From: Cyclostephanos tholiformis
Taxonomy: Eukaryota > Bacillariophyta > Thalassiosirophyceae > Thalassiosirales > Thalassiosiraceae
NCBI GenBank assembly: GCA_036939975.1
Contig: JALLPB010000321.1
Span: 1 to 31,315, forward strand
DNA: 31,315 nucleotides
Reading direction: 5' to 3'
Position 1 is the first letter of the stretch; the number at the start of each line of letters is the position of its first letter. Shown one piece after another: positions 21,201 through 31,315 of the stretch. Both the position numbers and the translations under genes were made by a program. Below the pieces are notes generated by a model. It saw only the letters and a program-made list of their open reading frames with translations, was not told the origin of the DNA and did no database searches.

Positions 21201-24200
21201 TCTCAAACTCCATTTATCTAACTCTATCTCTCTCAATCTATCTCTCTCTTTCCCACACTTTTCTTCCCCTCTCTCCTTTGCACGGATACGAGAATAGTAT
21301 TGTTGGAATGATCACACACTGCGTTCGAAATTGTATTCCCCCACTAGATCAACGAAGCGAAACAGATGGATCTGTGTCTCCTATAGTCTGGCCAAAGTGG
21401 CTCGCCCCCGCGCTACTTCTTCTAGAAGTGATGTCACAGCCTACATCAGTCACACTTGATGACGAAGGCGGTGAAGAAGGCAAATCACCCCATAAGAAGA
21501 GTGAATACGCCAAAGTTTTGACGGAGCACAAGAGGCAAACCCAAAAGCAAACCCAAATGCTGACAAATATTTTATTGGCCGTGTCAAACAGGGACTCCGG
21601 GAAAACCACCCCCAAGAAGAAAAAAGATGCGGAATCGTCAAAAAAGGAGAGCTATGAAAAAAATAGCGAATCTACGAAGTGTGAAGAAGACAAGCCAAAA
21701 CTAAATGTGCAGCCCTCCCCGCTACTGAATGTTCCCCAATTACTCCCACTCTTACACAGTGAAACACAGGAGGCTTCTATGATCTTGTGCTTGCAACTGC
21801 TTGGGCTAAGATCAAAGAAAGGTGTCATCGACAAAGCCCACCTAGAGAGAGTGTGCCCGCCTCCCGAAATAGTGAATGCTATCTTGGTACTCTTATTACG
21901 GCTCCTTCGTTCTCGTCATCTAGCATCTTTATGTTTGCAAATGGCGGGTGCTGAGTTAATGCTCTGTCTGCCAAGTCGCTCTCTTTTCCCAGGGAACAGA
22001 CTTATCATTTCGCTAATTCTAAGGCGGATGCTTGAGGACGAAGTTACGTTAGTCCAAATGATGGAAACAGACCTTCGTTCCCTTTTTGCGACAGTACTCA
22101 AGAAGCAACATCCACACACTGCAGCGCAGCCGAATTCGAGCATAAATCTCAAGTCATTGTGAGTGCGAATTATGTTTCCAATATGACTACTTTACCCTAA
22201 TTAGAAATTAAATCCTCGATCCATCAAATTTCAGCTTGAATGCAGCTGCACCTCTTGTTTGCAGAGACCCCGCTCTCTTTGTTAAGGCGATCGCGTCGTC
22301 GGTGAAAATAACTCCGCCAGGATCTGAATCAAGTATTTTGTCCTCGAGTCGTGGATCTCAGGTAAGATGCTTCTAAGTTTGGACTGAAGTGTGTATTGTC
22401 AGTTAGCTCTCTTCTGTTTAGATCCAACCCATAACAATACTGCCAACACTCTCACTGCGACATCAATCTCGATGGGTCTCAGGTCACTTTGCTAAGCGGG
22501 GAGGAACGTGCTAGAAACGCAAAGTTATTGACCTCGCATTTCGCTAGGCACAGTTTCGATGCTGCCTCTATGGAGAAACAAGATGACCAGGCAAGGCGAA
22601 GATCAACGATTAGGAGTCCGAAAACACCTTTAGCAAGAAATAATGCAAAGAATCTTGAGCCCGCGCATCAAGTAATTGTCAACCTTCTTTTACACCGACT
22701 CATCATGCAAGATCTTTCTCCTGAAGAATTGGACGAACCATTCCTATCAAAAGTCGATTATCTGGACATCCTTTCGGATCTTGTTTTGGCCATTCCAGCA
22801 TGTGGGATAGCTATTGCCCGGTACAAGCCAACAGAAACATTTCATAATGTGATATCCAACAGCCCCGATCCCCCACAAACAGCCGTGTCATTTATCCTTC
22901 ACAAGCTACTCTCTCAGCCACGTTTGAATTTGGATAGCAGGCCCACGAGTAAAACTGGTGATAAAGTACTCAGGTTACGAGCATACAGAAAAACGAAAAT
23001 TTCTCAAGCTAGCGCGCGACTGATTGTATGCCTCGTCGCTCGATCAGGCGAAGTGCGTCGTCATGTTGTAGAGCAACTTGTGTTTGCGCTGAGTTGTGGC
23101 AAACTTCCTTGTCAAGAGATTAAAGTCCTCCCTCCTCGATCAGAGTTCCTAAATCCGAATGATGATGAGATGTGGGCGATTTCATCGTGGGGAGATTTAG
23201 TGGCTGGATTATCTTCTCCACGAAGCAGCATCGACAGCCTAGTAGCAAATCAAGACTCTAATCCATCTCTTTCATTTCCAGTAATCAAGCTCATGCTGGA
23301 ACACAACATATCAAATGCATTGATGGTCGCTGTGGAAAAAATCGGGCTCCATTTAAATAATCCTTGTAAGTTGCGACTGATTTGTATGCAAATTGTTGAA
23401 TTTTTTCTATAGTTAATCATCCATCTTTCTGTGCCCATAGTGGCTTCGTCGGTAGCTTCCAGCATCATACGTCCCCTAGAAATTTACACGAGAGAAGGTG
23501 TGTTAACTACTGTTAATGAAATGCAAACACGAGAGAAAGAAAAACTTGCCAAATCAAGCAAGAATGTGACATTTGGCGCTAGCCAACGTAGCGAGTCGGA
23601 CATTAACGATGTGGCATCAGAAAACGAATTTCACAACAACTCTACTAGGGGTGGGGGCAATAGCTCTGATGAAAGCGAGGAGCACATAAATGCTGAGGAC
23701 GACGACGAAAGCATTGGCGAGGATTCCGACGATAATTCAGAGATAGAAGTACGTCTTGGCAATGTTGATGACAGTGAAGAATCATCCGACGAGGTGGATG
23801 AGGAAGAAGATTTTTCATCTACCTCGTCGGATGAGGGTGAGGAGGATGAGGATGAGGAGGATGAGGATGATGAGGAGGAGGAGAGTGAAAGGGACGACAT
23901 GGACGAGGATGCTGAAGAAGCCCATTATTCAGACGAAAGTGACGATGAATTGGATGAGGATACCGAAGAAGCAGAAGTAGACAACTTTTTTTTTGATGCC
24001 AATGCCGACAATGAGGGCAACAACAGCCTAGAACAACGGGCAGCTGGAGAAAATCAACTTTTGGATGAGAGTATGATGGAAGGTTGGACACGGGTTGATA
24101 ATGGCAGCCGTGCTGGTTTGAGGAGAATGCTTTTAAACATGGTTCAGCCAAATAATCTAGGTCGTCAGCATCATCTGGCCAATGGAGAATTTCTCATTGA

Positions 24201-27200
24201 TGCCGCAGAAACAATGATAGGTAATATTTTACGTGGAGATCTCGGCCTTGAAGGGATTTCCGCTGAGATAGAAAATTCTTTGGGCATTGTTGTTCGAGGG
24301 GATAGGCGTGATGGCAGAGTAGCTGCCTTGGGACTCTCTGCCGGGCTTACTAATCGCACAAATCTGTATGGTTCGACTGGTTCGTCTGGAACTACCGTCG
24401 GCGGCGGTGGTGGTCGCCCTGCAGTGCATCAGACCGGCTCCAGTACACTGCTTTTTGGGAACCGAGGTCAAGTAGTAGAACCTATGGATGTCGTCTTTGG
24501 CGGTGGAAACTCAGCCACAAGATCTGCACCCAATGAAGGTGATCATGACCATTATTCTAGCATCTCTGTGCCATGTTATGACACCAACCTCTTCCCAGGT
24601 GGCGTTGCGGCTGCAGCATCTTGTATTCAGTCTACCCAGTTGTCGGCAGGCACTGGTCCTTTAGTTCATCCACTCATTCAAAGTGTGATTCTTCCGCCAG
24701 CCACCTCAATCAACTCAATTACCTCAACTAGTGAGCTTCAAGAGGGTAGCAATCCCACGCTACAACGCATCAATGGCATGCCCGGCTCTTATATTGCCAG
24801 CGCAAACGGGAGCATAATTCAAGTTAATAATAGATTACAACCAATCAATGCCTCAGATCAAGTTTCAAGGAGGGCCAATCCAAGCCCGTTCAGCATCTGG
24901 ACAGACAATGGACAGACCCTTGATGATTTTAGTGCTACATTTGGACAAGCGTTGGATTCTTTCTTGCAAGATCACCAAGCTAGTGTGCAGGAACACGAAG
25001 CTCATAATAATGACCCTCCTCAAAGTCACACAGATGTTTCAAGTAGTAATGGCGAATCATCTGAAAACGCGGAGGATGCTGTCACAAGCAATTATCCGTC
25101 AGCTGCTCAAGAGTTGCAGTCAGAAACTGCCGATGCCGGGCTTGTGATATCTCAACAAGCCTCTGACTGTCCTCCCGATCCATCAATCCACCCTGAAGAC
25201 AATACGGATGCTGCTGATGATATTATGGCCGAAGATCACTCTGCTGAGGAGTCCACTGCTGAAAGGGCGGCGGAAGATGAGGTCATTGCTGATGCTGGCG
25301 CCGTGGCAGATCCTTGTGAACCTAATCAGGAGGAGGAGGGCCTTGTTGAGGATGGTAGTGATGAGAGGCCAACGGAAAATATTACTAACAACGACGGATT
25401 GATGTGTCCTCCTGATATCGATGTAGAAGTGTGGTCGTCGCTACCACTAGATATGCAGCAAGAGCTTATCTTACAGCATGAAGTCAATGCGCAGATCTCT
25501 GAATCAGGGCTTGACCCAGAAGCTCTAGCTGCGTGAGTTGATTTATGCACTCCCTTTTGTTTGCATTGTGTTGAGGATTGATAAAATTGAGTCGACCAAC
25601 CTCACGCATGCTTCTTTTCTTATTGCGCTCCATACGTTTCATTGATAAATGAAAATAAACAGATTGCCAGAGGAGATGAGGAGAGAAATAATTGAACAAG
25701 AGCAGCAGCAGCAACGCCTACGTGAATTACAGGATTCACAGGCTGACCCTGCTAATGCAGAAGATTACCTCTCGACGAATGCAAGCTTTTTAGGTGAGTA
25801 ATGAGCGGACTACATTTACTTCCATGATTTTTGTTTGTTGACCATCTAACATATTCTGGCATTAGCATCTCTTAACCCTGACCTGCGACAGGAGATACTT
25901 CTGACAGCCGACGAGGCATTCATATCTTCTCTACCTCCAACTCTGATTGCAGAGGCCAACGTTTTGAGAGAAAGAGTGGCATCACAACACCGACAGCGAA
26001 CAGAAGAGGGCAATGCTGTAAACGCCATTGTTCTCGGTGCAGCAGAAGGAAGGCCAGGAGTAGCAAGACAAGTTCAGCAACCTGGTACATCAAGAGAGCG
26101 TCGCCCGCGGAATGGAAAATTGCGCGTCGAGAAAAATACAGAGTGGATTGAAAATTCGACTCCCTTGTTAACAACGCAATCAACTGCATCTTTCCTAAGC
26201 TTGCTCTATTTGTTGGTTCCCATCCAACCTCAGCGGCTCCTGCATAAGTTTATCTTGAATTTGTGTCTTAATGAGAGATCAAGATCCCTTCTTTTGAATG
26301 TTCTACTCTCATTGTTGAACAATGACAGGAAAAGTGCCTTGGCTTTGTTGGAGAAACTGGATGTTGGGGGAAAGGTAAATAGCCTGGTGGCGTTTCCACC
26401 TTGTGGTTTGATTGGCTCGACGGCAGACATCACGGAAGATCGGAGTTCAAGGCCTATTACAAGCTCGCTAAGGAAGAGTCAGCAGGGCAACTCTGCCGTG
26501 ATCGTGGCAGCATCTTTACCCACCATCGCATGTAGTTCATTGCACAGTCACGATTCAGTTCCTCCGGTTGTCGCAAGGCGTATTATATCTTGTTTGATGT
26601 TTTGTGGTGCGTCACATTGTTAATGTCTTGTCTCCTCATTTATATCGTGTGACGCCATTCTTCTCACCTCTATCGTCCCTGACTGCAATTCTCTCTGGCT
26701 CGAAGCAAAAACCTCTCCCCGTGTGGCATATAGCATGTTATTGAAGTCGGAGGATGGGATGGATAAAAACCGAACGGCCGATACAACTTGTTTGGACAAG
26801 CTATTGGATCTTCTTGAACTAAATCAATACTCTGAGAGCGCATCCAATCTTGAGCAGCTTCTTGGTTTGCTTGAAATCGTCGCAGGCCCGCTTAGTCTTC
26901 TTCCAAAAGACAACCTAGTGGTTGAAGTAGCTCCCAGTGACAGTAGGCCTGGAAAAGAAATTGTCATAGTACCTCGCACTCGTGTGTCCAAGACGCGATT
27001 ACACATTCTGATCAGTATTCTCAGTCTGGACAGCTGCAGGGATAACTCATTTCTCAAGATTAGTACATTGCTTAGACGGTAAGTAATCAGAATAACCGCG
27101 TGCCACTATTAGTCGACTTTTTATACTGAATGCATGCAATTGAATCTTAGATTGAGCAGAGTGGAGGAAAATCGTGAATGCATTCTTGATGAACTGGCCA

Positions 27201-29364
27201 TGATGGCTGAAATCCTGGGAAAACTTGCCATATTGGATTTAAAGGCATTGAGTATTATTTTACAGCGCGCAGCACAATGTCCAGGAAATGATGGCAGCCA
27301 TCTGATGCAAGTAGATGACGATTCCCCATCAAGTGCAGTCTCTCTATCCACGAGCAATTCCGAAACAAAACTTCTTCGTGTTCTCCAAATGCTTCACTCG
27401 CTATGCACCCACGACGACGATACAAAAAGTGAAGGGAGCCCAGAATTTGATTCACTGCTGCAGTCTATTAACTTAGGATCATTATGGGATCAGCTGAATA
27501 TCTGCCTCAAGACGGTTTCAATTTTGGAAGGAGTTGCCAATATTGGCGTAGCTGAAATTGACGCAGATGGCGACGAAGAAGACATTGAAAATGACAACAA
27601 TGCTGAAACTCTTAGGGCAAAAAAGCCCAAGCAGCTCCAAAATAGCGTTGCAGGGCTTATTACGAGATTTTTGCCAGCAATTGAGATATTTTTCATGGTT
27701 AACGCTTCTTATACTTCCGAAGATAACGAACACGGTTCATCTGACGAGGTGGTGCCTGACGATAAAGCCCATGTGGTGGTGCAATTTGTGGCTAGCAATA
27801 AGATTTTGTTGAATGCTTTGCTCCGCTCTAATTCCCAACTTCTCGAAAAAGGATTACGAGCAATGGTTCAATTGCGCCAGGCTCGGTCATACCTTGATTT
27901 CGACGTGAAACGTGTTTGGTGAGTTACCTTCTGCGACGTTTTCCCCCTATCGTAAGAAATTATTCATGAAGGCGAATCAAATCAATCCACAGGTTCAAAA
28001 CGCAACTTCGACGTTTGAGACAACAGGCAAGTCGCCGCCATGGTAGTTTCCGACTCAGTCTTCGTAGGAAGCACGTATTCGAGGACAGTTTTCATGCCTT
28101 TGTTCATCGCAATGCAGATGAACTACATAGAAAATTAAACGTTACCTTCGTGGGCGAAGATGGAGTTGACGCTGGTGGGCTAACACGCGAGTTCTTTGCC
28201 ATTTGTAAGTTGCGACTGACTTGTATGCAAATATTTGGCTTTTTTTCATGGTTAACCATCCATCTTCTTGCGCCCATAGTGGCGAAAGAAATGTTCAATC
28301 CCAATTATGCATTGTTCATGTCAACCGAAGATGGGTGCACATTTCAACCCAACCCAAATAGCTCAATCAACCCTGATGACTTACGGTACTTCAAGTTCGT
28401 TGGAAGAATTGTAGGAAAAGCAGTTATCGATGGATACTTGCTTGATGCACATTTTACGCGGAGTCTGTATAAACATATGCTAGGGATAAAGCCGACGCAT
28501 CATGACATGCAAGCAATTGAGCCTGACTACTACAAGAATTTGCAAATGATACTGGAGCACAATTTAGAAGACATTGGTCTTGAGTTAACATTTTCCATAG
28601 AGGACCATTCATTTGGGCGATATGAAAGGATAGATCTTATTCCGGGTGGTCGAAAGATCCCAGTCACTGAGGATAACAAAGAGCAGTATGTAGATCTAGT
28701 TTGCCAGCATCGCATGACGACTGCTATCGCGAAACAAATACAGGCTTTTTTGGAAGGATTTCATGAAATCGTCGACAAGCAATTGATAAGCATTTTCAAT
28801 GCAAGGTTCGTTTCATTTAATTTATCTCTGTGTTGTGCGCGCGCGAGTGCATAGTGAACCCCATCTCATTCTGATTAACAACACAAAACAGGGAACTAGA
28901 ACTCTTGATTTCAGGAATGCCAGAAATAGACATTCACGATCTAAAGAAAAACACTGACTACAATGGTTATCGTCCTGCTGATAAAGGTTCGTCTCATGTG
29001 TCTTTGTGTGTAAGTGTGTGCGTGGGTACCCTCACGCTGATGTGTATCCTTATTCAAACTACACAAAGAGATCGGCTGGTTTTGGAACATATTGTTTGCT
29101 CTCACTCGGAGCGAGAAAGCAGCATTCCTGCAATTCGTCACAGGCAGTTCCAAAGTCCCACTAGCTGGTTTCAGCGAGTTGCAGGGTATGCGAGGAATCC
29201 AAAAGTTCAGTATCAATAAGGCCAATGGGCCTGCAGGTGCATTGATGTCAGCGCATACATGTTTCAATGCCCTCGATTTGCCCGTTTATAATTCTGAAGA
29301 GGAAATGAAAGAAAAATTGCTTTATGCCATCAGTGAGGGCAGTGGTGGCTTCGGCTTTGCTTAG
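14151..29364 (+). CDS. HUWE1-like: Giant HECT E3 ubiquitin ligase, HUWE1/UPL1/Tom1 family (17 exons)
   Basis: Proposed exons: 14151-14477, 14672-17332, 17400-18271, 18363-20184, 20320-21062, 21298-22158, 22235-22361, 22483-23365, 23441-25532, 25663-25793, 25866-26606, 26706-27078, 27151-27918, 27993-28204, 28280-28805, 28892-28986 and 29069-29364. They total 13,530 bases, an exact multiple of three, giving 4,509 aa, close to animal HUWE1 (about 4,370). Order of domains: N-terminal armadillo-like DUF908/DUF913 regions, a UBA domain near residue 1890, a long acidic stretch near 2850-2950, ubiquitin-binding LP motifs near 3425-3510, and a C-terminal HECT domain. The enzyme takes ubiquitin from an E2 onto its own cysteine and passes it to substrates; relatives act in protein quality control, DNA damage response and ribosome-protein turnover. 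All introns are GT-AG. The ATG was chosen because ADLYEWIRPLN joins in frame to the first exon, as in the family. Confidence 0.93.
20166..20433 (+). other. UBA domain of the HECT ligase
   Basis: Spliced across the intron 20185-20319, the sequence reads EESIAQ|LCEMGFGRDHAVEALENVR followed by SNRVDVAMEYALHNP. This has the LxxMGF loop, the AxxAL second helix and the third helix ending in AxxYxLxNP expected of a ubiquitin-associated domain. HUWE1 and UPL1 carry a UBA at the corresponding place. It binds ubiquitin and may hold the ligase on growing chains. Confidence 0.88.
21063..21297 (+). other. Longest intron of the HECT gene, CT-rich
   Basis: This 235-base intron carries a long pyrimidine tract of CTCTCT and CATCTCTCT units (about 21175-21280). 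It ends at GAGAATAG, the only nearby acceptor that keeps phase (codon GG|T), leading to IVGMITHCVRN. Most of it stays open in one frame, but it encodes low-complexity sequence only. Confidence 0.75.
23366..23440 (+). repeat. Intron 8 of the HECT gene, homologous copy A
   Basis: This 75-base GT-AG intron begins GTAAGTTGCGACTGA and ends GCCCATAG. It matches intron 14 of the same gene (28205-28279) at about 63 of 75 positions by eye, with no length change. It splits a TTG leucine codon after its first base, and the downstream exon begins TGGC. Confidence 0.9.
23690..25955 (+). other. Acidic tract and ubiquitin-binding LP motifs of the HECT ligase
   Basis: Bases about 23690-23990 encode a Glu/Asp/Ser run, largely from GAN triplets. 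This matches the acidic region of HUWE1 in position and character. At the end of exon 9 and into exons 10-11, repeated short modules appear: DVEVWSSLPLDMQQELI, DPEALAALPEEMRREII, ASFLASLNPDLRQEIL and AFISSLPPTLIAEA. These match the UBM/DUF4414 region of HUWE1/UPL1, in which LP-centred helix pairs bind ubiquitin. Confidence 0.8.
27993..29364 (+). other. HECT catalytic domain
   Basis: The domain starts around LSLRRKHVFEDSFHAF and contains GVDAGGLTREFFAI, FKFVGRIVGKAVIDGYLLDAHF, ELTFSIEDHSFG, NGYRPADKEIGWFWNIL and HTCFNALDLP. The catalytic cysteine is encoded at 29260-29262 (about residue 4476), 33 residues from the end, as in HUWE1. The protein ends SGGFGFA, the usual HECT tail with the conserved phenylalanine. 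It is assembled from four exons with in-phase joins, so the ligase should be active. Confidence 0.93.
28205..28279 (+). repeat. Intron 14 of the HECT gene, homologous copy B
   Basis: This 75-base GT-AG intron lies within the HECT domain coding region between FFAI and AKEM. It is a near-copy of intron 8, with identical first 15 and last 8 bases. It also splits a TTG codon after its first base and is followed by TGGC, so the two insertion sites share the context TT|TGGC. Confidence 0.9.
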
Positions 29365-29853
29365 TACATATTCAATTCAGCTGGGCTTATAACGGCCACT
29401 TCTACTCGGATCATACACCTCCAATTTGAATTAAATTGCTATGGTGGATAAAAGAAGGATCCTAACAAATGACTTACATGGCTGGTTTCCATGGTGTAAC
29501 GTAAAGTTTTCAGACGAATTTTTAGAAAAGGTCGCTATGAGACATTGAAGAGAGAGAACATCGTCGTTTGTAACTTAAAAATAACCTCTTCGTGCAGACT
29601 ATTGGCGTTACTGTTATGCATAGATCAATCTCCTTTATTTTTGAAGGTAGACATTATTTATGTATGAATTATTCTCAATATATTCGTCACAAAGGAAGAC
29701 TTTACTGCTTTGGCCATCCTTTAATCTACTTCTAAATCGGCGGCAAACCCGACGAATTCCACATTCGTCGGATGCGATCGCGCGGATGCGAATCTCCTCC
29801 GATGATATACTACATTCAAGGAAAAAAAAACATTTCCCAAGACGAAAATAACC
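29365..29853. other. Convergent intergenic region, nothing recognised
   Basis: This 489-bp, mostly AT-rich spacer lies between the 3' ends of the HECT ligase gene and the Aurora kinase gene. It should contain both 3' UTRs and poly-A sites. Short open frames here have no family resemblance. Confidence 0.55.
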
Positions 29854-30900
29854 TTAATCCCTCAAACACCTCAACACGAACGGATGCTTGGGGATGCACT
29901 CCAAAGGCAACCTCTGTCTCGGATCCTTCTTCAGCAATTTGGATATCAGGTCTCTGGCATCGTCGGGCATACCCGCCGGCCACCGTATATCCACGCGTTG
30001 GATTCGCCTGTACGTTGCGCTGTGACTGTCTGTCTCGAAGGGAGGACTACCCACGAGGAACTCGTAAAGGAGAACCCCCAACGCCCATGTGTCGACCTGC
30101 TCGTCGTGTTCGCGTCCCTCGACCATCTCGGGGGGCAAATAATCGAGTGTGCCGCATAGGGTGTTACGGCGGGAGGTGGGGGCGTGGACAGACCACCCGA
30201 AATCGGCAATCTTGACGTCGTTCTTCGCGCCAAGGAGGAGATTTTCTGGCTTGATGTCGCGGTGTATGACGTGCTTTGAGTGGCAGTACCGCATGGCCGT
30301 GCTAAGGTCTGAGATGAATCGGGCCGAGGTACGTTCTGAGAATGTGCCACGGGCCGTGAGCTTCTTGTACAATTCGCCACCGGGGCTGTACTCCAAAATC
30401 AGGTAGATGTTCTTGTTATCGTAGAAGTAGCCGTACATGCGCAGGATGTGACGGTGGCGCAGGTGGGCCTGGATCTCGATCTCCCGACGCAGCTGGTGTT
30501 CCACCCCGCTCTTCAAAAGCTGGCTCTTGGACAGCACCTTGATAGCCACGATGTATTTGGTCCGACGCTCGCGGGCGAGGTAGACCTTCCCGAACTTCCC
30601 TCGGCCGAGTGGCTTGCCGATCTCGAAGTCCTGGAGGGTCCATCGAGTGCCGGCCTTGGCGGCCTCGTCGTCGCTTTTGCCCTTGGCGGCGTTAGCGGCG
30701 TGGAAGGCAGCCTCCGACGCCGAGTCGCTGTTGACATCATCAGAATCGGACTGCTTCTGCTGCCGAGGGTGCTGGTCCATGGTTCCCGCGGCGGGGGCAG
30801 GCCGCTTGATATTGTTCTTGTCGTACGAAGAGGACGAGGACGGCGCCCCTTGGGCGACCGCGCCATTCATGGAGTTCTCTTTATCAGTGGCGCTGAGCAT
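29854..30900 (-). CDS. Aurora-type mitotic serine/threonine kinase
   Basis: This is a single-exon gene of 348 aa. Residues 1-88 are disordered and include a KEN box (DKEN, residues 7-9), a degradation signal read by the anaphase-promoting complex. The kinase domain runs from 92 to the end: glycine loop [11 protein letters not shown], catalytic lysine in VAIKVL (Lys121), alpha-C glutamate Glu140, HRDIKPEN (213-220), DFG (233-235) and the Aurora activation loop [16 protein letters not shown] with Thr247 as the expected autophosphorylation site. The protein ends [10 protein letters not shown] just after the domain, typical of Auroras. RQRL near residue 328 may be a destruction-box-like motif. 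It should act in spindle assembly and chromosome segregation after binding a TPX2- or INCENP-type activator. I cannot assign it to the A or B class. The kinase part has GC-richer codon use than the HECT gene's 3' half. Confidence 0.95.
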   Translation of the reverse strand: MLSATDKENSMNGAVAQGAPSSSSSYDKNNIKRPAPAAGTMDQHPRQQKQSDSDDVNSDSASEAAFHAANAAKGKSDDEAAKAGTRWTLQDFEIGKPLGRGKFGKVYLARERRTKYIVAIKVLSKSQLLKSGVEHQLRREIEIQAHLRHRHILRMYGYFYDNKNIYLILEYSPGGELYKKLTARGTFSERTSARFISDLSTAMRYCHSKHVIHRDIKPENLLLGAKNDVKIADFGWSVHAPTSRRNTLCGTLDYLPPEMVEGREHDEQVDTWALGVLLYEFLVGSPPFETDSHSATYRRIQRVDIRWPAGMPDDARDLISKLLKKDPRQRLPLECIPKHPFVLRCLRD

Positions 30901-31315
30901 GGTCGCCGATCGAGGAGGGCAGGGATGGGTGTGGGCGGAGGCTACAATCTATTCTCTCTCTCTGGATGATGTAATATCTTATCAGCGTGGGATAAGTCTA
31001 ACAGAAGAACGATTTCGATTAGCGGCTTTCTGCCATTTTGCTCGGCGATAGTTCGAGTTGCAACCCTCTCTTCGGCAACAGACGTCAACGGTCGGTCGTC
31101 GGTCGATTGAGTCCGTACGAAATCGGCGGGAACACTCTCCTCAATTCTTCATACAGAGGAATCAGTTTACGGCGTTGGAATATTTTTGGGGAAAATAGCT
31201 AAAAACCACTCACGCGAGATTTTGGCCTTTTATTCCCACACCATACCAGACTAGTAACAAAGTCTGGACATAATAGCCGTAACTTTTGTAAAAATGGGGT
31301 TACAACATTTCTCCC
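30901..31315 (-). promoter_or_regulatory. Upstream region of the Aurora kinase gene
   Basis: These 415 bases lie 5' of the Aurora kinase start on the minus strand. The part next to the ATG carries a GA-rich tract on the coding strand (complement of TATTCTCTCTCTCTGG near 30950). I recognise no cell-cycle element, RNA gene or second coding region. The promoter role is inferred from position. Confidence 0.4.

Noticed and set aside
22362..22482. Extra small exon inside intron 7 of the HECT gene (from 22422)
   Set aside because: The alternative acceptor gives a 61-base extension that shifts the frame and stops soon after; the acceptor at 22482 keeps the open frame.
29772..30215. 147-codon plus-strand open frame overlapping the Aurora 3' end
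   Set aside because: It is antisense to the conserved Aurora kinase C-terminal lobe, and its product is Arg/Pro-rich noise.

Overview
The window is nuclear DNA of a unicellular eukaryote. It holds five gene-dense protein-coding genes with short introns (mostly 67-135 bp, GT-AG) and the standard genetic code. Serine-, glutamine- and aspartate-rich low-complexity tracts, and an ankyrin/degenerate-FYVE/SNARE protein of a kind I associate with stramenopiles, point to an ochrophyte alga, most likely a diatom. This is an inference from gene style; no marker gene is present.

Layout, left to right: (1) 1-974, AT-rich sequence with no gene I can support. (2) 975-3875, minus strand, three exons: a 918-aa ankyrin / FYVE-like zinc finger / R-SNARE protein. 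(3) 4251-8418, plus strand, five exons: a 1,278-aa protein with a long disordered N-terminal half and a C-terminal PrsW-type intramembrane protease domain; one of its introns appears to be GC-AG. Genes 2 and 3 are divergent and share a 375-bp spacer. (4) 9077-12539, minus strand, two exons: a calpain-type cysteine protease with an N-terminal SUMO-interacting-like motif, a GRF zinc finger and ubiquitin-interacting-like motifs. One apparent single-base frameshift lies in an A8 tract. (5) 12609-13899, a 1,291-bp non-autonomous DNA transposon with terminal inverted repeats and a TAA target duplication (PIF/Harbinger or Tourist type), filled with palindromes and a 180-bp tandem repeat. (6) 14151-29364, plus strand, 17 exons: a 4,509-aa giant HECT ubiquitin ligase of the HUWE1/UPL1/Tom1 family. 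Every exon join I propose keeps the frame, and the sum is close to the length of animal HUWE1. Two of its introns, about 4.8 kb apart, are near-copies of each other. (7) 29854-30900, minus strand, one exon: an Aurora-type mitotic kinase with an N-terminal KEN box.

Shared themes are ubiquitin/SUMO signalling and proteolysis (HECT ligase beside a UIM/SIM-bearing calpain, transcribed divergently), membrane-associated regulation (SNARE-like and PrsW-like proteins) and mitosis (Aurora kinase). The best candidates for something undescribed are the SIM-GRF-calpain-UIM protease and the pair of homologous introns, which look like introner copies. All exon joins were made by eye from splice motifs, reading phase and family resemblance, and were not tested against transcripts.
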